Positions 1 to 11,082 of a stretch of DNA of 64,000 nucleotides are shown here, one piece after another. Within the stretch, counting starts at the first letter, position 1. The number at the start of each line of letters is the position of its first letter. Origin of the DNA: Ceratobasidium sp. AG-K (taxonomy: Eukaryota > Basidiomycota > Agaricomycetes > Cantharellales > Ceratobasidiaceae). The position numbers were made by a program, and so were the translations under genes. A model generated the notes under the pieces. That model was not told the origin of the DNA. It worked only from the letters and a program-made list of their open reading frames with translations, and did not search any database. Where the stretch lies: assembly GCA_037039685.1 (NCBI GenBank), contig JAWNGF010000001.1:8370001-8434000 (forward strand), written 5' to 3'.

Positions 1-358
1 GCTTGAGCTCGACCGCGCTCGCTGACCTTGCGGACGCGACGAGCAGTCCTGAGCAGCCGATGGACGTCATTTCTCAGGCATAACAACTGTATTCTTTGGT
101 TTGCTCAAGTTACCACATGTACATTGTATTGCTCTCTTGATATATCATGCTCGTCTTGCGTTACTTGGCTTGTTGCTAGATGAGTTTAAGCTGGGTGGAA
201 TGGGTGGCGGAAGGTAAATGCTTAGTATAGTAGGATCACGTGGTGGCTAGGTTATGGGGACTCGGCGATCAATCGAGCTTAAACTTACCCTCGATACCTT
301 CGAGCGCCTTCGAAACTAGTCACAACGCCAGCCTAGGACCTTTGCATACAGATTAGCT

Positions 359-1640
359 ATGAGTTCTGTGCGGCGCGTGACTCCCTTAGCCTTGGACCTT
401 GACCGTGAGGGAAAGGTCGATGGTGGCATTGTGAGGCAGCGCTCGGTCGGCCAGACGGATTCTGATTTTTCTTAGACTCGGGATATCATTATCCCAGACC
501 ACGAAGGCACTCCGTTCTTCGAAGCTGGAGATGGTGACCTGCAGCTTTGGGTACGTAAGCTCGTAGCGTGTCCGTGTTTATGCATCAATAGTAACCTTAT
601 TCACCGCAGGTTGGCGAAGAGTGCTTTGAGACTCACAAATACCTCATCAAGCGGTTCAAAGGCCTGAAGGACCTCTTGCGTACACATGCCACGACTGTGA
701 CCCTGCATGTGCCACTGGGACTCGGTGGCCACAACTCGGAGGACTTTCGCCGGACCTTCAAAGTGCTCTATGCTTCGTGAGTATATCACGAGGTGATACG
801 TGCTTATGTATCCTAAAACTTTGGACAGCATCCTTGAAGGACCATTCGAGTTTGACAGCAATACACTTATGTCGGCACTTCGCATAGCCACCGTGTTTGA
901 CTATCCTGCCCTGCGCGCCTACACCATCAAGCATCTAGAACAAGCCCAACTATCAGCTATCGAACGTATAAAAGCTGCACGCGAATTTGATCTTCCGTCA
1001 TGGGAGGAGCCTGCATATCTGGAGCTGTGTGAAAGAGACAAAGCGGTTACGATGGAGGAGGCGGGTGAACTTGGGATGCCCGCATTTGTACAGATTGCTA
1101 AGATACGTGAGATGGTCCGAGAGCGTACACATGGGAGTGAGGGCGCTCATACAGGGCCCGGGGCGGCTGGCGGGTTGGATCCAACAGAACCTACAGATAG
1201 CACATCAACGCATACAAACCGTGCGTTATTCAAGGTTCACTTTCCCTTATATAGCTTACCCCATTACTTAGCACCCGAAGCAGAGAGCAATTTCGGACCT
1301 TCTTTTATCGATACTCGACTTGGCCATGATTACACTTGGAGCGAATGGTTTAGTGACCCCGGCAAACATCTTCCAGTATCCACTTGCAACTGCCGTTTTT
1401 TGAACCGCACTGGCAGTGATGTCTATGTCGAAAAATCGTGCATGATCACACCTTGCACAGCTATGGCTTTCAAAAAGCTTCAAGCTCAGCAAGTCGCGCT
1501 TGCAATCGACTTTGGACCAGTTCATCGCACCTCCGAAACCCCTTGGTACTTCGGGAGCCTCCCTGGGTAGCGCTCCCGACTCTACAATTCGAGAGAAGGT
1601 CAGGTGTATGATTCGTGCACTTCGGGAGTCACAAGCCTGA
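359..1640 (+). CDS. BTB/POZ domain protein, copy 1 (one frameshift)
   Basis: Exons as read: 359-430, 476-550, 610-776 and 829-1640, about 375 residues. The N-terminal half is BTB-like: an acidic DGDLQLW strand, then VGEECFETHKYLIKRF, then FRRTFKVLYAS, all typical of fungal BTB proteins that read 'F...GD...L...VE...F.vhr..L...S..F'. BTB domains mediate dimerisation or cullin-3 adaptor binding; which applies here is unknown. The middle is low complexity. The C-terminal module has HDYTWSEW, CNCRFL and CMITPC. The in-frame TAG at 473-475 is the acceptor of a 45-nt intron that copy 2 shares. A +1 shift around 1510-1540 (near AAACCCC) is needed to reach the family tail ending at the TGA 1638-1640; without it the frame stops at 1570. 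Copy 2 follows in tandem. Confidence 0.75.
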
Positions 1641-2154
1641 GGCTAAAGCTTGACACGGACCCCAGTTATCATATTTGGATTATGCTGACCTCTGACAACT
1701 TGAAGTGTCTATGCCCGGATTCTACTGCTTATAGTAAGGTAATAGCATCTTCCGTTGAGATCCGGTTCTATTGTGGTCACAAGTGTAAAGATGATGCTTG
1801 TGAGGTTTGCAGCCTACGGAGACTCAAAAGCGCTTACCACGTTTCCGCAATGATGTCGCCCACCCACATGATCGTTTCGCTCGTTCGCTGAGTTTTGTAG
1901 TATTCCACCTAATACTCTCCCGGGTAGTATGTCGATAGTCACACGCACGATGCAGGTAATTCGACGAACGCACTAAAGATCCAAGTGAGGGTGTTACTTG
2001 AATGGGTGGCGGGCGAGTTGCCTAGCATGACAGGAATCGCGTGGCTAGGTTATGGGGATTTGGTGGTCACCCAAACCTAAGCTACTCCTCGATACCCTCG
2101 AGTAATTTTGAAGGTAGTCAAACTCTAGCATAGCACACTGCATAAAATCCGGTT

Positions 2155-3574
2155 ATGAGCTCTCCGAATTCCTTTGCGCGCGCGGCCGTAGCCTTAGACC
2201 TGGAACATAAGGGGAGACTTGACGACGGCATTGTGAGGAGACATCCAACTGACCAAACAAGCTCTGACCACGCTTAGACTCAGGACATCATTATCCCTGA
2301 CCATGACGGCACACCATTCTTCGAAGCCGGAGATGGCGACCTGCAGCTCTGGGTACGTCAGCTCCTAATATGCCAGTGTTTACACACCAACAGTAATCTT
2401 GTTCACTGCAGGTTGGCGAAGAGTGCTTCGAGACCCACAAGTATCTCATCAAGCGATTCAGCGGCCTGAAATGTCTCTTGCGCACGCACACTACGACTGT
2501 GACCCTGCATGTGCCACTGGGACTCGGTGGCCACAAATCGGAGGACTTTCGCCGGACCTTCAAAGTGCTCTATGCCTCGTGAGTAGGGCACCGAGGTGGA
2601 CGTGCTTTCCCACTCTAACTTTGGGCAGTATTCTTGAAGGTTCATTCGAGTTTGATAGCGATATACTCGTGTTTGCACTTCGCATATCCACGGTGTTCAA
2701 TTATCCTGCCCTACATGCCTATGCCATTAGATATTTCGAACAGGCTCAGCTATCGGCGATCCGGTGTATCAAAGTGACACGCGAGTTTGCGCTTGAATCA
2801 TGGGAAGAGCCAACTTATCTAGAGTTGTGCGATGGGGATGAATCAATCACAATGGAGGAGGCGAGTGTGCTCGGCATGGACACGTTTGTGCGAGTTGCAG
2901 GGATACGTGAGAGGGAGCAACGGCTAAGAGGAAGAGAACTTGGCATACAAGAGAAGGAAACCCGAGCGGAGGGTTTGGGTTCAGCAAGGCTCAGCGACGG
3001 CGCTGCAAATAGCGGCGTTGGAGGAGACACCAACCCCAAGTGCGAGACGTCAAGCGCAACGAAATTAGGTGATACACGGACTGGATTAGATGGGTTTTTT
3101 ATTCATATTCTTCTGGCTGATAAAAAGAATTACTCTACATCCTACTCATCTAATAAATTAGGAATCAACTTCAATCCATCTTTCACTGACACCCGACTCG
3201 GTCACGATTAAACCGATACCGAATGGATCGGCAATTCCAGAAAGCGTCTTCCAATATCTAGTTGCGAATTCCGGTTCTTGAATTCCGGGAGCACAAACAC
3301 TTATGTCCAGAAAACATGCACAATTACTCCCTGCGCAGCGATGGCCTTCAAGTACCTTCAGAACAAGCAAATCGCACATGCAAACGCCATTTCACGCTTG
3401 CAGTCCAACTTGAATAAACTCACCACCACCTCATCGCCCCCTACCATTTCAGACATGTCCCCACTGAGTACTAACGGTACTTCCGTTCAGGAAGAGGTGC
3501 GGCGCATGAATCTTGCAATTCAGAAGCCACAAGCCCAGACGGGGCTCGATGGTGGCCTAAATCACTGTATGTAG
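2155..3574 (+). pseudogene. BTB/POZ domain protein, copy 2 (nonsense codon)
   Basis: Tandem paralog of the gene at 359. Introns sit at 2233-2277, 2353-2411 and 2579-2628, at the same places and with the same phases as copy 1. The BTB half is intact (VGEECFETHKYLIKRF, FRRTFKVLYAS, SILEGSFEFDSD). In the C-terminal module the family reads HDY-x-W, but here the codon after HD is TAA (3209-3211), so translation would stop. The same frame stays open afterwards to 3574 and still encodes CEFRFL, CTITPC and VQEEVRRM. The first cysteine pair has become C-E-F. A protein truncated after the BTB half could still be made, so pseudogene is an inference. A sequencing error at the stop codon is an alternative. 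Confidence 0.7.
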
Positions 3575-3639
3575 TATCACTTACTTCATGTGGTACTAGC
3601 AGATGAACTCAATCTGGCTTGAGTAGGAACGAACCCTCG

Positions 3640-3780
3640 AAGGCAGCTCGAACTATCAAATGTAGTTTTCCAATACGCATTAATCCCATATACAGACCCA
3701 GTTATGAACTCCCTGAATTCTGACATAAGATGCATGGCCGCAGAATTAGACCGAGGCGCATACAGAGAGTGTCATAGGAC
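3640..3780 (+). pseudogene. 5' remnant of a further BTB copy
   Basis: Directly after copy 2 the upstream-plus-start pattern recurs in decayed form: a ccctcgaaggcagctcgaa element, then gttatgaactccctgaattc at about 3702, matching the gttatgagctctccgaattc start of copy 2 (ATG at 2155). A TTAGACC (A-L-D in the intact copies) is also kept near 3746. No BTB domain follows, so only the first exon region survives. Confidence 0.55.
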
Positions 3781-5768
3781 TGGAATTGTTCCCGAGCCGA
3801 CTTGTTTCCACCTCAAAGCCTCTCGCGGACTTGACAGCTATTTCATACAGTAATGACCATCCTCCAATTCGTGAGGGCACTGCATACGACGGGTGATTCT
3901 CGTACTTTAGAGGCCGTGACCAAGGCCATGACCAGTGACTAGGGAGGGAATGGATATCGTTTTCGGTCCGGTGCTTAAGCATTTGACCTATAGCGTTGCC
4001 CCAGTTATCCAAGCTGTAAGTCGGAAACGATGTCAGAGATTGGCCAAAGTGTGCACGAGTCAATTTTGAATACATGTATTTCAGTTACATATACAAAACC
4101 GTCTTTTCCACAGGAGAGAAGGACATAGATGAAGAAATCCCCGGCGTATTGTTGGACGTTTGGATCGCTCCAGAGCACTCGGGAGAATTGAGGACGGTCG
4201 GGAGAATTCTCCATGCTCCGGAGGGAGTAAGGTCATTGGGGGTTCCCAGGAGAAAGCTATCAATCAGATGATATTATGGTGTATGTCTTAGGGTAGAGCC
4301 GTAATTACATACAACTCAGATAATTTGAGTTCAACATGCATACGACTCATTTGACCGTAGAAATGAATTTATTGCATATAGTGACTCAAGCGCCGGAGTT
4401 CTCCTGACGGCGTCATTTCTCCTGGAGTTGTGAAAATCTCCAGACCGCTCCGGACTTGAATCACGCTGCACCACCGGATTCAAAACTTTCCAATAAGACT
4501 CGGCAAGAACTTAGCACAGGAAAAATGATTGCGTCAACAGTAATGGTCGCGTGATTTGCTATAACTCGCACAAGTGCGTCTTTTGGGTGCTACAAGACGT
4601 AGTTCGAGACACAGGATCGTAGAGCAGACCGATGGGCACCCTTTCCAAGACCGATACCGCGACATTATATTATGACAGACTAAAGTGAAACCTGTTGGTG
4701 TGGCTATGTGGAGACCGTCCAATCAATACCCTGCTCAAACTGTTGCCTTGTATACACATCCAGCAGCTCCAACCTAGTGAAGGATATGTAATGTATATAC
4801 ATATAGAATGGAAATTCAATGCACATGAGGGATAGCGAGTGCAAGTGATTTCCTCTGGAATCGGACCGCCCGTGAGACCTGGAGTGGAGCGACTGGGGAC
4901 AAGCGCAACCTGCAGGGCAGGCGGCCACTGCTAACAGTAGTTGGAGGGACAAGAAACGGTGGGAAGAAATGTATGCGAGACAGAAGAGTCCTTTGCCCCG
5001 GCTTGTCTCACGTGGCCAGCGCAGTAGCAAGGTCAGTGGCCCGGTGCGGGCCCCTGTGTCCTAGTAATTAGTAACGATAGCATTGGTACATTATAAGGCC
5101 AGTCGGCATACTTCGAGTTCGACTTCCCCTTGTCATCGAATGTCAAAGTGCGTTAGGGTCCTATCACGTGAAAGTACCCTTAAGACCCTGCACGAAAATC
5201 GGCTTCATTATGGGGGGGGGGAGACCTTGGCGAGCAAGGTGATATTCCAGTCGCCAAATTATACTACGCCTATGAGCTCGAATTGCCGTTCCACAAATTA
5301 TTCTCCAAAATTAAATAACTTAGTTTGTTGTCTAACATTTGTATAGTATATTCTGCGGGTTAGATGCGCATGCCGCATATCCTGTGGTTCCTCCGAATTC
5401 ATAAACACACTGTTGCAGATCTGACATCCTGTCATATCCATGCGTACTTTCCATCTACCACTGTTTAGAAAGATAATCGCCGGCAAAATCACGCAGCCTT
5501 CAGCCTTGTGACTGCCTTCATCGGAGATTATCGTAGATCCGGGGTCTGAAGCAGTTATTGGTCCAAATCATCGCGATTCCTCAAACTGCAGATCGCCACA
5601 CACGGCGAGCGCACCGGATACCCGGAGAAGCGTAGTGCTTGATTGGCGCCCGCCATGAATATCCTGTCTGGAAGACGCGTGGACACGTCCTTTGTGCTTT
5701 ATGTGTGCTTATAAGAATCAGCCGCGGCCGTCTCAGACTTGCCTCCCCTTTCTCCCCAGCAACTCCCG
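3781..5768. other. No recognisable gene
   Basis: About 2 kb with only short open frames on both strands and no domain I recognise. The open frames at 3746-4075 (minus) and 4704-5030 (minus) have no recognisable motif. A run of nine G occurs near 5212-5220. I see nothing else to annotate. Confidence 0.5.
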
Positions 5769-7844
5769 ATGGTAGTTGAACAGCCTGCCTCCAATAGGAT
5801 CGCTGTCAATGCCGTAGAGCAAGACCATCTCATCGACTCGGTTACGTTTTTCAGGCGGGGCGAGCCGAAATTAGGCGCCATGTAAAGCTAAAACTAGAGG
5901 TCCGTTCTAAGAGTACGTTTGATTACCCAATCAGTCCTGAGTGTTGCGCGTAGAAAGGACAAAACCATATCGATATCGAGGGGCTTTCAAACCACATTTA
6001 CAAGGACTCTATTCGCGTCCAAGGGACTGGCACAGCTGTCATCTTTGACGTGGTTTATCACTCTGGACAAGGACGTCGGGCCAGGAAGATTCCACTTGAT
6101 GAGGATGAAAAGCATGCTGCGTGCTATCGTAGGATCCAGGAGCTACGCAAAGAACGTCACAGTGTGGAAAAAACGATCGAATTTTTGGACGCATACGGTC
6201 GTACCATGAACTGCCAGAGTTTTAGTTTGGAAGACGTGGGGAGCTTCCTGGACATGTACAAATCACGCCGAGCGACGGCAGAGAAGGAGTTATTCGAACT
6301 CGACTCGCAAATTGCACAAGCCGAGAAAGTGCTCCGCGAGGTGCAGAGTGCCTTGGATGATGCGGAAAATGTCAACCGACAGGCGAAGATTACGGTGACT
6401 GTCCTCGCCGAGGTGGCGGGCGATGCTGAGTTGCTACTGAGCTATGGTATGTTTGACCATGCTACGGATGGCTAATTGTGCCTAACGTGCTATGTAGTGG
6501 TTTCTAACGCTAGCTGGACACCGATCTACGAGATTCGAGCTTCTACCCCTCGGTCACCGGGCACTTCATCCACTATTGTGCTACACTATCGAGCTTCTAT
6601 TACCCAGACAACAGGCGAAAACTGGCCCGAGGTCGCACTCACACTCTCAACTGCGTCCCCTCACCTTGGTACCGCCATGCCCACCCTATCTACGTGGGAT
6701 ATTGGCGTTCCCCCACGAGTAGTATATCCAAGTTACAGGGACCATAGCCCACATGTAATCCGTGTAGGGAATCATTCTAGTAGGCGCAGCTATAGCCACA
6801 GTCCAACTCACATAATCCAAGTAGACAGAAGTGGATCTAGGCGCAGCCGTAGCCGTAGCCGTGGCCGCAGTCGCAGCCCTAGTCGTAGTCGCACCCCATC
6901 GCGAGTAGTGGACCTGTCTCCAGCAACTCATGCAGCTCCGATGGATGTGCGCCAAGCAGATGCCGTTGATGCCGGAGTGCTCAGCGCTACTTTTAGCATC
7001 CCCGGACGAAGCGACATACCGAGTGACGAAAGTACACACAGGGTGCTGATTGCTCTGTTAAACTTGCAGGCTGAGCCAGAGTGGGTTTGTATCCCACGTA
7101 AAGCGGAAAGCGTGTTCCTAAGGGTGAGTATTCGAGTTGAAAGTGCCAACCGCCACCAACTGCCAAGTTCTAGTGCACGGTTTCCAACTCTAGCGAGTTT
7201 ACATTGCTGCCAGGAAGTGCCAGTGTGTATATGGAGGGCAACTTTGTGTCCAATACCATGATCGAGGTGCATTATTTTGCGCCATCCGTTTATTCACCCT
7301 TCGATAACGTTACTATGTAGCATGTCCCTCCAAGCGACTCCTTCAAGGTACCACTTGGCACAGATTCGGCCCTGCGCGTAACCTATGCCCCAGTTCAGAC
7401 CCACAATCGCAAAGCTTCACAGTCTGGGTTCAGCTTTCCTGGCCGGCAGAAAGACCCCGCGCAGATATTACGGCGTACGCCCAACGGATCACAATCCGCA
7501 ACTCGCGGACAACGTCTGTACCTGCTGTTCGTGTTCTGGATCACATTCCAGTAAGCAACGACTCGACTATTAAAGTGAACGTGGTATCGCCCCCAGGATT
7601 GAAGAGCGCAGCTGGTGCAAGTGACGCGGCGGGCTCGAAAGAGACCGTCAACGAAAAACGGATGTCTAAGCAACAATCCTGGGTGAACCTTCAGAAAGGC
7701 GTACAGGCGAGGTGGGCACCTGCGGATGTAGGCGCTCAAGGCGTAATTGAATGGTTATGCGCAATCGGTGCGGGTAGGGAAGTCGAGCTCGTACTCGGAT
7801 GGGAGATCAGCACACCTGTTGAAACATACTGGGGAGACCTTTGA
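5769..7844 (+). CDS. DUF4139 / mucoidy-inhibitor-like protein with RS-rich insert (two frameshifts)
   Basis: Exons as read: 5769-5899, 5954-6446, 6498-7123, 7174-7266 and 7321-7844, about 620 residues. The N-terminal part (DUF4140-like) reads SVTFF then AEIRRHVKL and KGQNHIDIEGL, DSIRV, typical of the family. A coiled-coil stretch follows (about 6110-6420, heptad-rich with E/K/L). The DUF4139 part starts at SNASWTPIYEIRA and ends LGWEIS..VETYW. Positions 6776-6906 encode an Arg-Ser dipeptide insert inside DUF4139. The TAG at 5951-5953 is not a stop: it is the acceptor of a 54-nt intron with a GTCCGT donor. Two frameshifts remain, one in the T-run 5847-5851 and one near the C-run 7455-7458; everything else is collinear with the family. 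The biochemical role of this family in fungi is not established. Confidence 0.8.
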
Positions 7845-8580
7845 ATCAAAATTGTATTAGTAGTCTGCTCGAACTAGTCTTGCAGGCACACTGGATGCGC
7901 TCCAATGAATCTAATTTTCGGGGGTACGCGTATGGACTGTCGTGCACAATGTGGGACCGGCTGCGGAGGTCCGCCTCACGTGTATACAAATTAGCAACGG
8001 GACGCTTCAAGTGCCAGAGAGCGGGCTTTGACATGATACACAGCGCAGCTACATATGCGGGTTTTTTTATATCGATGCCAAGCGTGGCGTACCCCCCCCT
8101 CTTATGCGCTCTCATCCCGATTATTTTATACGCCCAACTCGCGCTTGCGGCCTTCGAAGCGCATTTGCGAATCACGGACATCTACAAACCCGGATTTTGC
8201 TCCCTAGGAATGTCTTATTCTCCTTCAGCCTCCCGGGCTCTCCCAAAGTACATGCTGATATTCCAAGGGCTCCGGAGGCCCCGGAAGAGATTCCATATAC
8301 CACCCGGGTCCTCCGGAGCCCTCGGGGGGAAGGGACATGGATGAGGAGATGCGGGAGCAAAAGCTAGCTTTGTTGATGGATTTGGCACTCAGCTCAGATA
8401 GCTCTGGATGAATGATCCGAACTAAGCGCTGTGGTGCATTCGGCAGATACAATTCAATTGAAATCTCACGCACGTTCCCGGCATTAGTTCGTGCCACAAA
8501 GTCGATATCATGTTACGTCAAATAGTCTACTAGGAAGGTCCTTTCGCAATGTTTGAACTCGCAACCACATCCAGCTCACC

Positions 8581-9945
8581 ATGAGCAAGCGTGACGATGT
8601 CAGCGACGGCGAGATTTTCGAGGATATTTACGAGTAAGTTGATTACAAGCTCTAATTATGAAGCTGAACTTGGATAGTGTTGACGCCAAGGATGTTAAAA
8701 CGGTTCACGGCACATCAACTCCACAGTGTGGGAACGCATTGCACTTCGCCTGGGATCTAACTTGTTTCTACAGGGCTTTCAATGTCAAGCCGTCTATGTC
8801 TGTTGATTCGTATTATAATATCAGTACGAATACAGCTTAGCACCAGGCCAGACGCTCTGAACTCATTAAACAATTCCGCCGTGTATGGAAAGACTGCAAT
8901 CCTAAACGAAAAGGGCAGGTTGGTTGCACACATACGTCCAGATACTCACTTTTCGCTAGCTTTTGGATGGACATGTACGTGCCGGCCCGCGACTCGATCT
9001 TCAAAACCGCGTTTCAGGCATTGAAAAAGCCATCTTATGCCTCTTTTAGCCTGTGAGCTCCTTCTAGTACTCTGTGCGGGTCTTATAATTTTGTAGCCCG
9101 GGATATTCCAACCGCAAGCGCGAGGACGAGGAACGGAGAGGCCAATTTGATCAACACGTCGAAAAGCAAAAGGTGCGGGAGATGAAAGAGAAAGCAGCCA
9201 AGGAGCAAACGGTAAAGAAGGAACCAGAGGCTAAAAGAGGAAGAAGTGGACAGGCAAACGACGCTCGAGCAAGGGGACACCAAGCGCCGCCGAGTGTATG
9301 TTTTACCCTACGGTTTGATAACCTTCACCAACGCTCCCGTAGTGTTGGATTGCACAAGGGACTCAAGAAAAGATTTCTCGATGCACTCGCCCACATTGGT
9401 TGCGTCGTGTACGAGGCTCGGGTTAACGAATGTAAGATTTTGGCACGTCGTGTGTTTCCCGGTATTCACTAGACTACAACAAGACACCGCAAGAGCACGA
9501 CTTCCCTAGATACGTCCGCCGTAAGGAAGTGGTAAGTTCCGTTTATGTCGATTTTTGGCTCCGTGCTTATTAGCATCCAGGAATTCTACACGCAACTGCT
9601 TTTACGACTAGGCGAAAATGCCAACTTGCCAGCCAAGGAGAATGCATCCAAAGCACCAAAGTTGGCTGGTTGTATCAATAACATCCACACAGCCATGGCT
9701 GTGCAAGCGGTGAGTTGCTTGTCATACTTTTTGGCTCGTCTCTCATTCGACCAAAGAGCAAACCCTCTACCAGCACCGACCACAAGGCTATCGGCTTTCA
9801 TCCCACGCAAAATCACCTCAGGCATACCCGTAAATTCGGCACCATGATCAACTATACGCCGTATCGAGCTCAGCCAGAAAGCTTCTGGGCGCATTTCAGG
9901 ATGTCCGAGGCTCTCCGAGCCAACTACCCCGGCTTGGGGTTGTGA
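8581..9945 (+). CDS. Unidentified multi-exon coding candidate
   Basis: I do not recognise this gene. An ATG at 8581 opens an acidic peptide (SDGEIFEDIY) followed by a good donor (gtaagt at 8634) and acceptor (ttggatag, about 8681). Further coding-like blocks in series are QFRRVWKDCNPKRKGQ (about 8870), MYVPARDSIFKTAF (about 8973), a highly charged helix with KREDEERRGQFDQHVEKQK (about 9112-9240), LDYNKTPQEHDFPRYVRR (about 9468-9525) and EFYTQLLLRLGENANLP (about 9580-9710) that ends at a gtgagt donor. I could not join them with full confidence. The minus strand also has a long open frame at 9586-9894, so the strand at the 3' end is uncertain. Confidence 0.35.
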
Positions 9946-10726
9946 CTACTCACAATCCTGGTTTCTTTTTTCGCCAGTGTCTTACTGAGTTCCATGTTCG
10001 TGTCTGTCAATTGTACAGGCCAATCGTATACATACTGGCAGGAAATTCCTGTACACACCGACAGCCAACAGCCAGCAGAGGGATGGACCCACTGTTGATG
10101 ATGAGTGACTGCCGGACTGGCATGCTCGCACTGCCTCAACTAGGAGTCGATTTTTTTTTCTCTCTCTGGGGCGCTGGTGCGTATTCGCGGAAAGCTTGTC
10201 GAGTACGATACGACGGATTGGGTGGGTGAGGGTACGCGTATATGCGTCACTCATTTGAACCACGTTGCCGAGTGGGATGCTGCCGGTGCTGATCCTTCCC
10301 TCCAAACGTGATCATCAATAGTTTCTCGTCCATAATGGCCTGTTACTGGATTTTTACAATACACATTCACGCCTGATATGTTATAACCTACCTGGTCTGA
10401 AGGGTAGGACCTGTTGGATCCGACCGATGGATAAAGCGAGTATATGTATGGGTAGATGGGCTCGATTAACTCTACCAGCAAAGCTCAATTATGGTGCCAA
10501 CTAGTACGTTGCTACGATAAGGGGGCAAGTAACGCTCAGCTACCGCATATATGCAGCGAAAATTGAACCAGGTCAGGTGAACGTGCAACGTATGGGTTCA
10601 CGTGAAACCAGTACGTTCAACCGACAGAGAAAATGATTCCGACAGTTTTTTTTCAGCGCGTTCCGACTTTTTTTTCACCAGAATTTGCCTCAGTTATTTT
10701 GGCAAAGAAAAAGCACAGCAAAAGCT
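9946..10726. other. No recognisable gene
   Basis: Short open frames only. The plus frame at 9942-10229 and the overlapping minus frames show no known motif. The plus frame 10602-10796 is a shadow of the tRNA on the other strand. Confidence 0.45.
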
Positions 10727-10841
10727 TGTCCAGCGAGGGGATCGAACCCGCGACCTTCGAGTATTACGTAGATGTTACAACTTGTTGCAGCTGTAACGAA
10801 ACATATTAGCTCGACGCTCTAACCAGCTGAGCTAGCCAGAC
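10727..10841 (-). tRNA. tRNA-Ile (anticodon AAU) with 41-nt intron
   Basis: On the minus strand, from 10841: acceptor GTCTGGC pairs with GCTGGAC (10734-10728) with two G-U pairs, and the discriminator is A. The D arm is GCTC-AGCTGGTTA-GAGC. The anticodon stem is TCGAG/CTCGA and the loop CTAATA-A. The T arm is GCGGG-TTCGATC with one imperfect pair on the 3' side. The anticodon AAT occupies 10807-10805. The intron (10803-10763) starts one base after the anticodon, the canonical position for nuclear tRNA introns. The mature length would be 74 nt before CCA addition. Confidence 0.88.
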
Positions 10842-11082
10842 TTGTTTATCACAGGCGCCCGAACCTCTGTGAACGCAAACGCTCTTACACCACCGTTCCA
10901 ACGGTACTCTTGGTCGGCTAGCGATCACTCTCAACGCAGAAATGTGCTCAGAAACAAACATCATTTACATACAAACCACTGACACATAAAAACTCAGAAA
11001 TCAACAATACAGTGCACCTTTGAAAATGTATTCACACGAAACGAACAAAACGAATCCACGTCCCAAACAGAATGCAAATGTC

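Larger units (their letters stand above)
190..3574 (+). repeat. Tandem duplication of a BTB gene with its upstream region
   Basis: Unit 1 (about 190-1640) and unit 2 (about 2005-3574) align along their whole length. The similarity starts upstream of the coding part: both carry a ggctaggttatgggga motif (near 247 and 2044) and a ctcgatacc(t/c)tcgag motif (near 292 and 2092) before the ATG. The genes keep the same intron positions. This is seen directly in the sequence; tandem duplication is the natural inference. A degraded third start lies at about 3640-3780. Confidence 0.85.

Noticed and set aside
473..475. In-frame TAG in BTB copy 1 (and 2275-2277 in copy 2) as a nonsense mutation
   Set aside because: Both copies have a GTGAG donor 45 nt upstream and (C)TTAG here, with the frame kept after removal; it is a shared intron acceptor.
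5951..5953. TAG in the DUF4139 gene as a premature stop
   Set aside because: Removing 5900-5953 (GT...TAG) joins RRHVKLKLE to KGQNHIDIEG exactly as in the family.
10602..10796. Plus-strand open frame containing GDRTRDLR
   Set aside because: It is the reverse complement of the tRNA-Ile T arm and surroundings, a common tRNA shadow.
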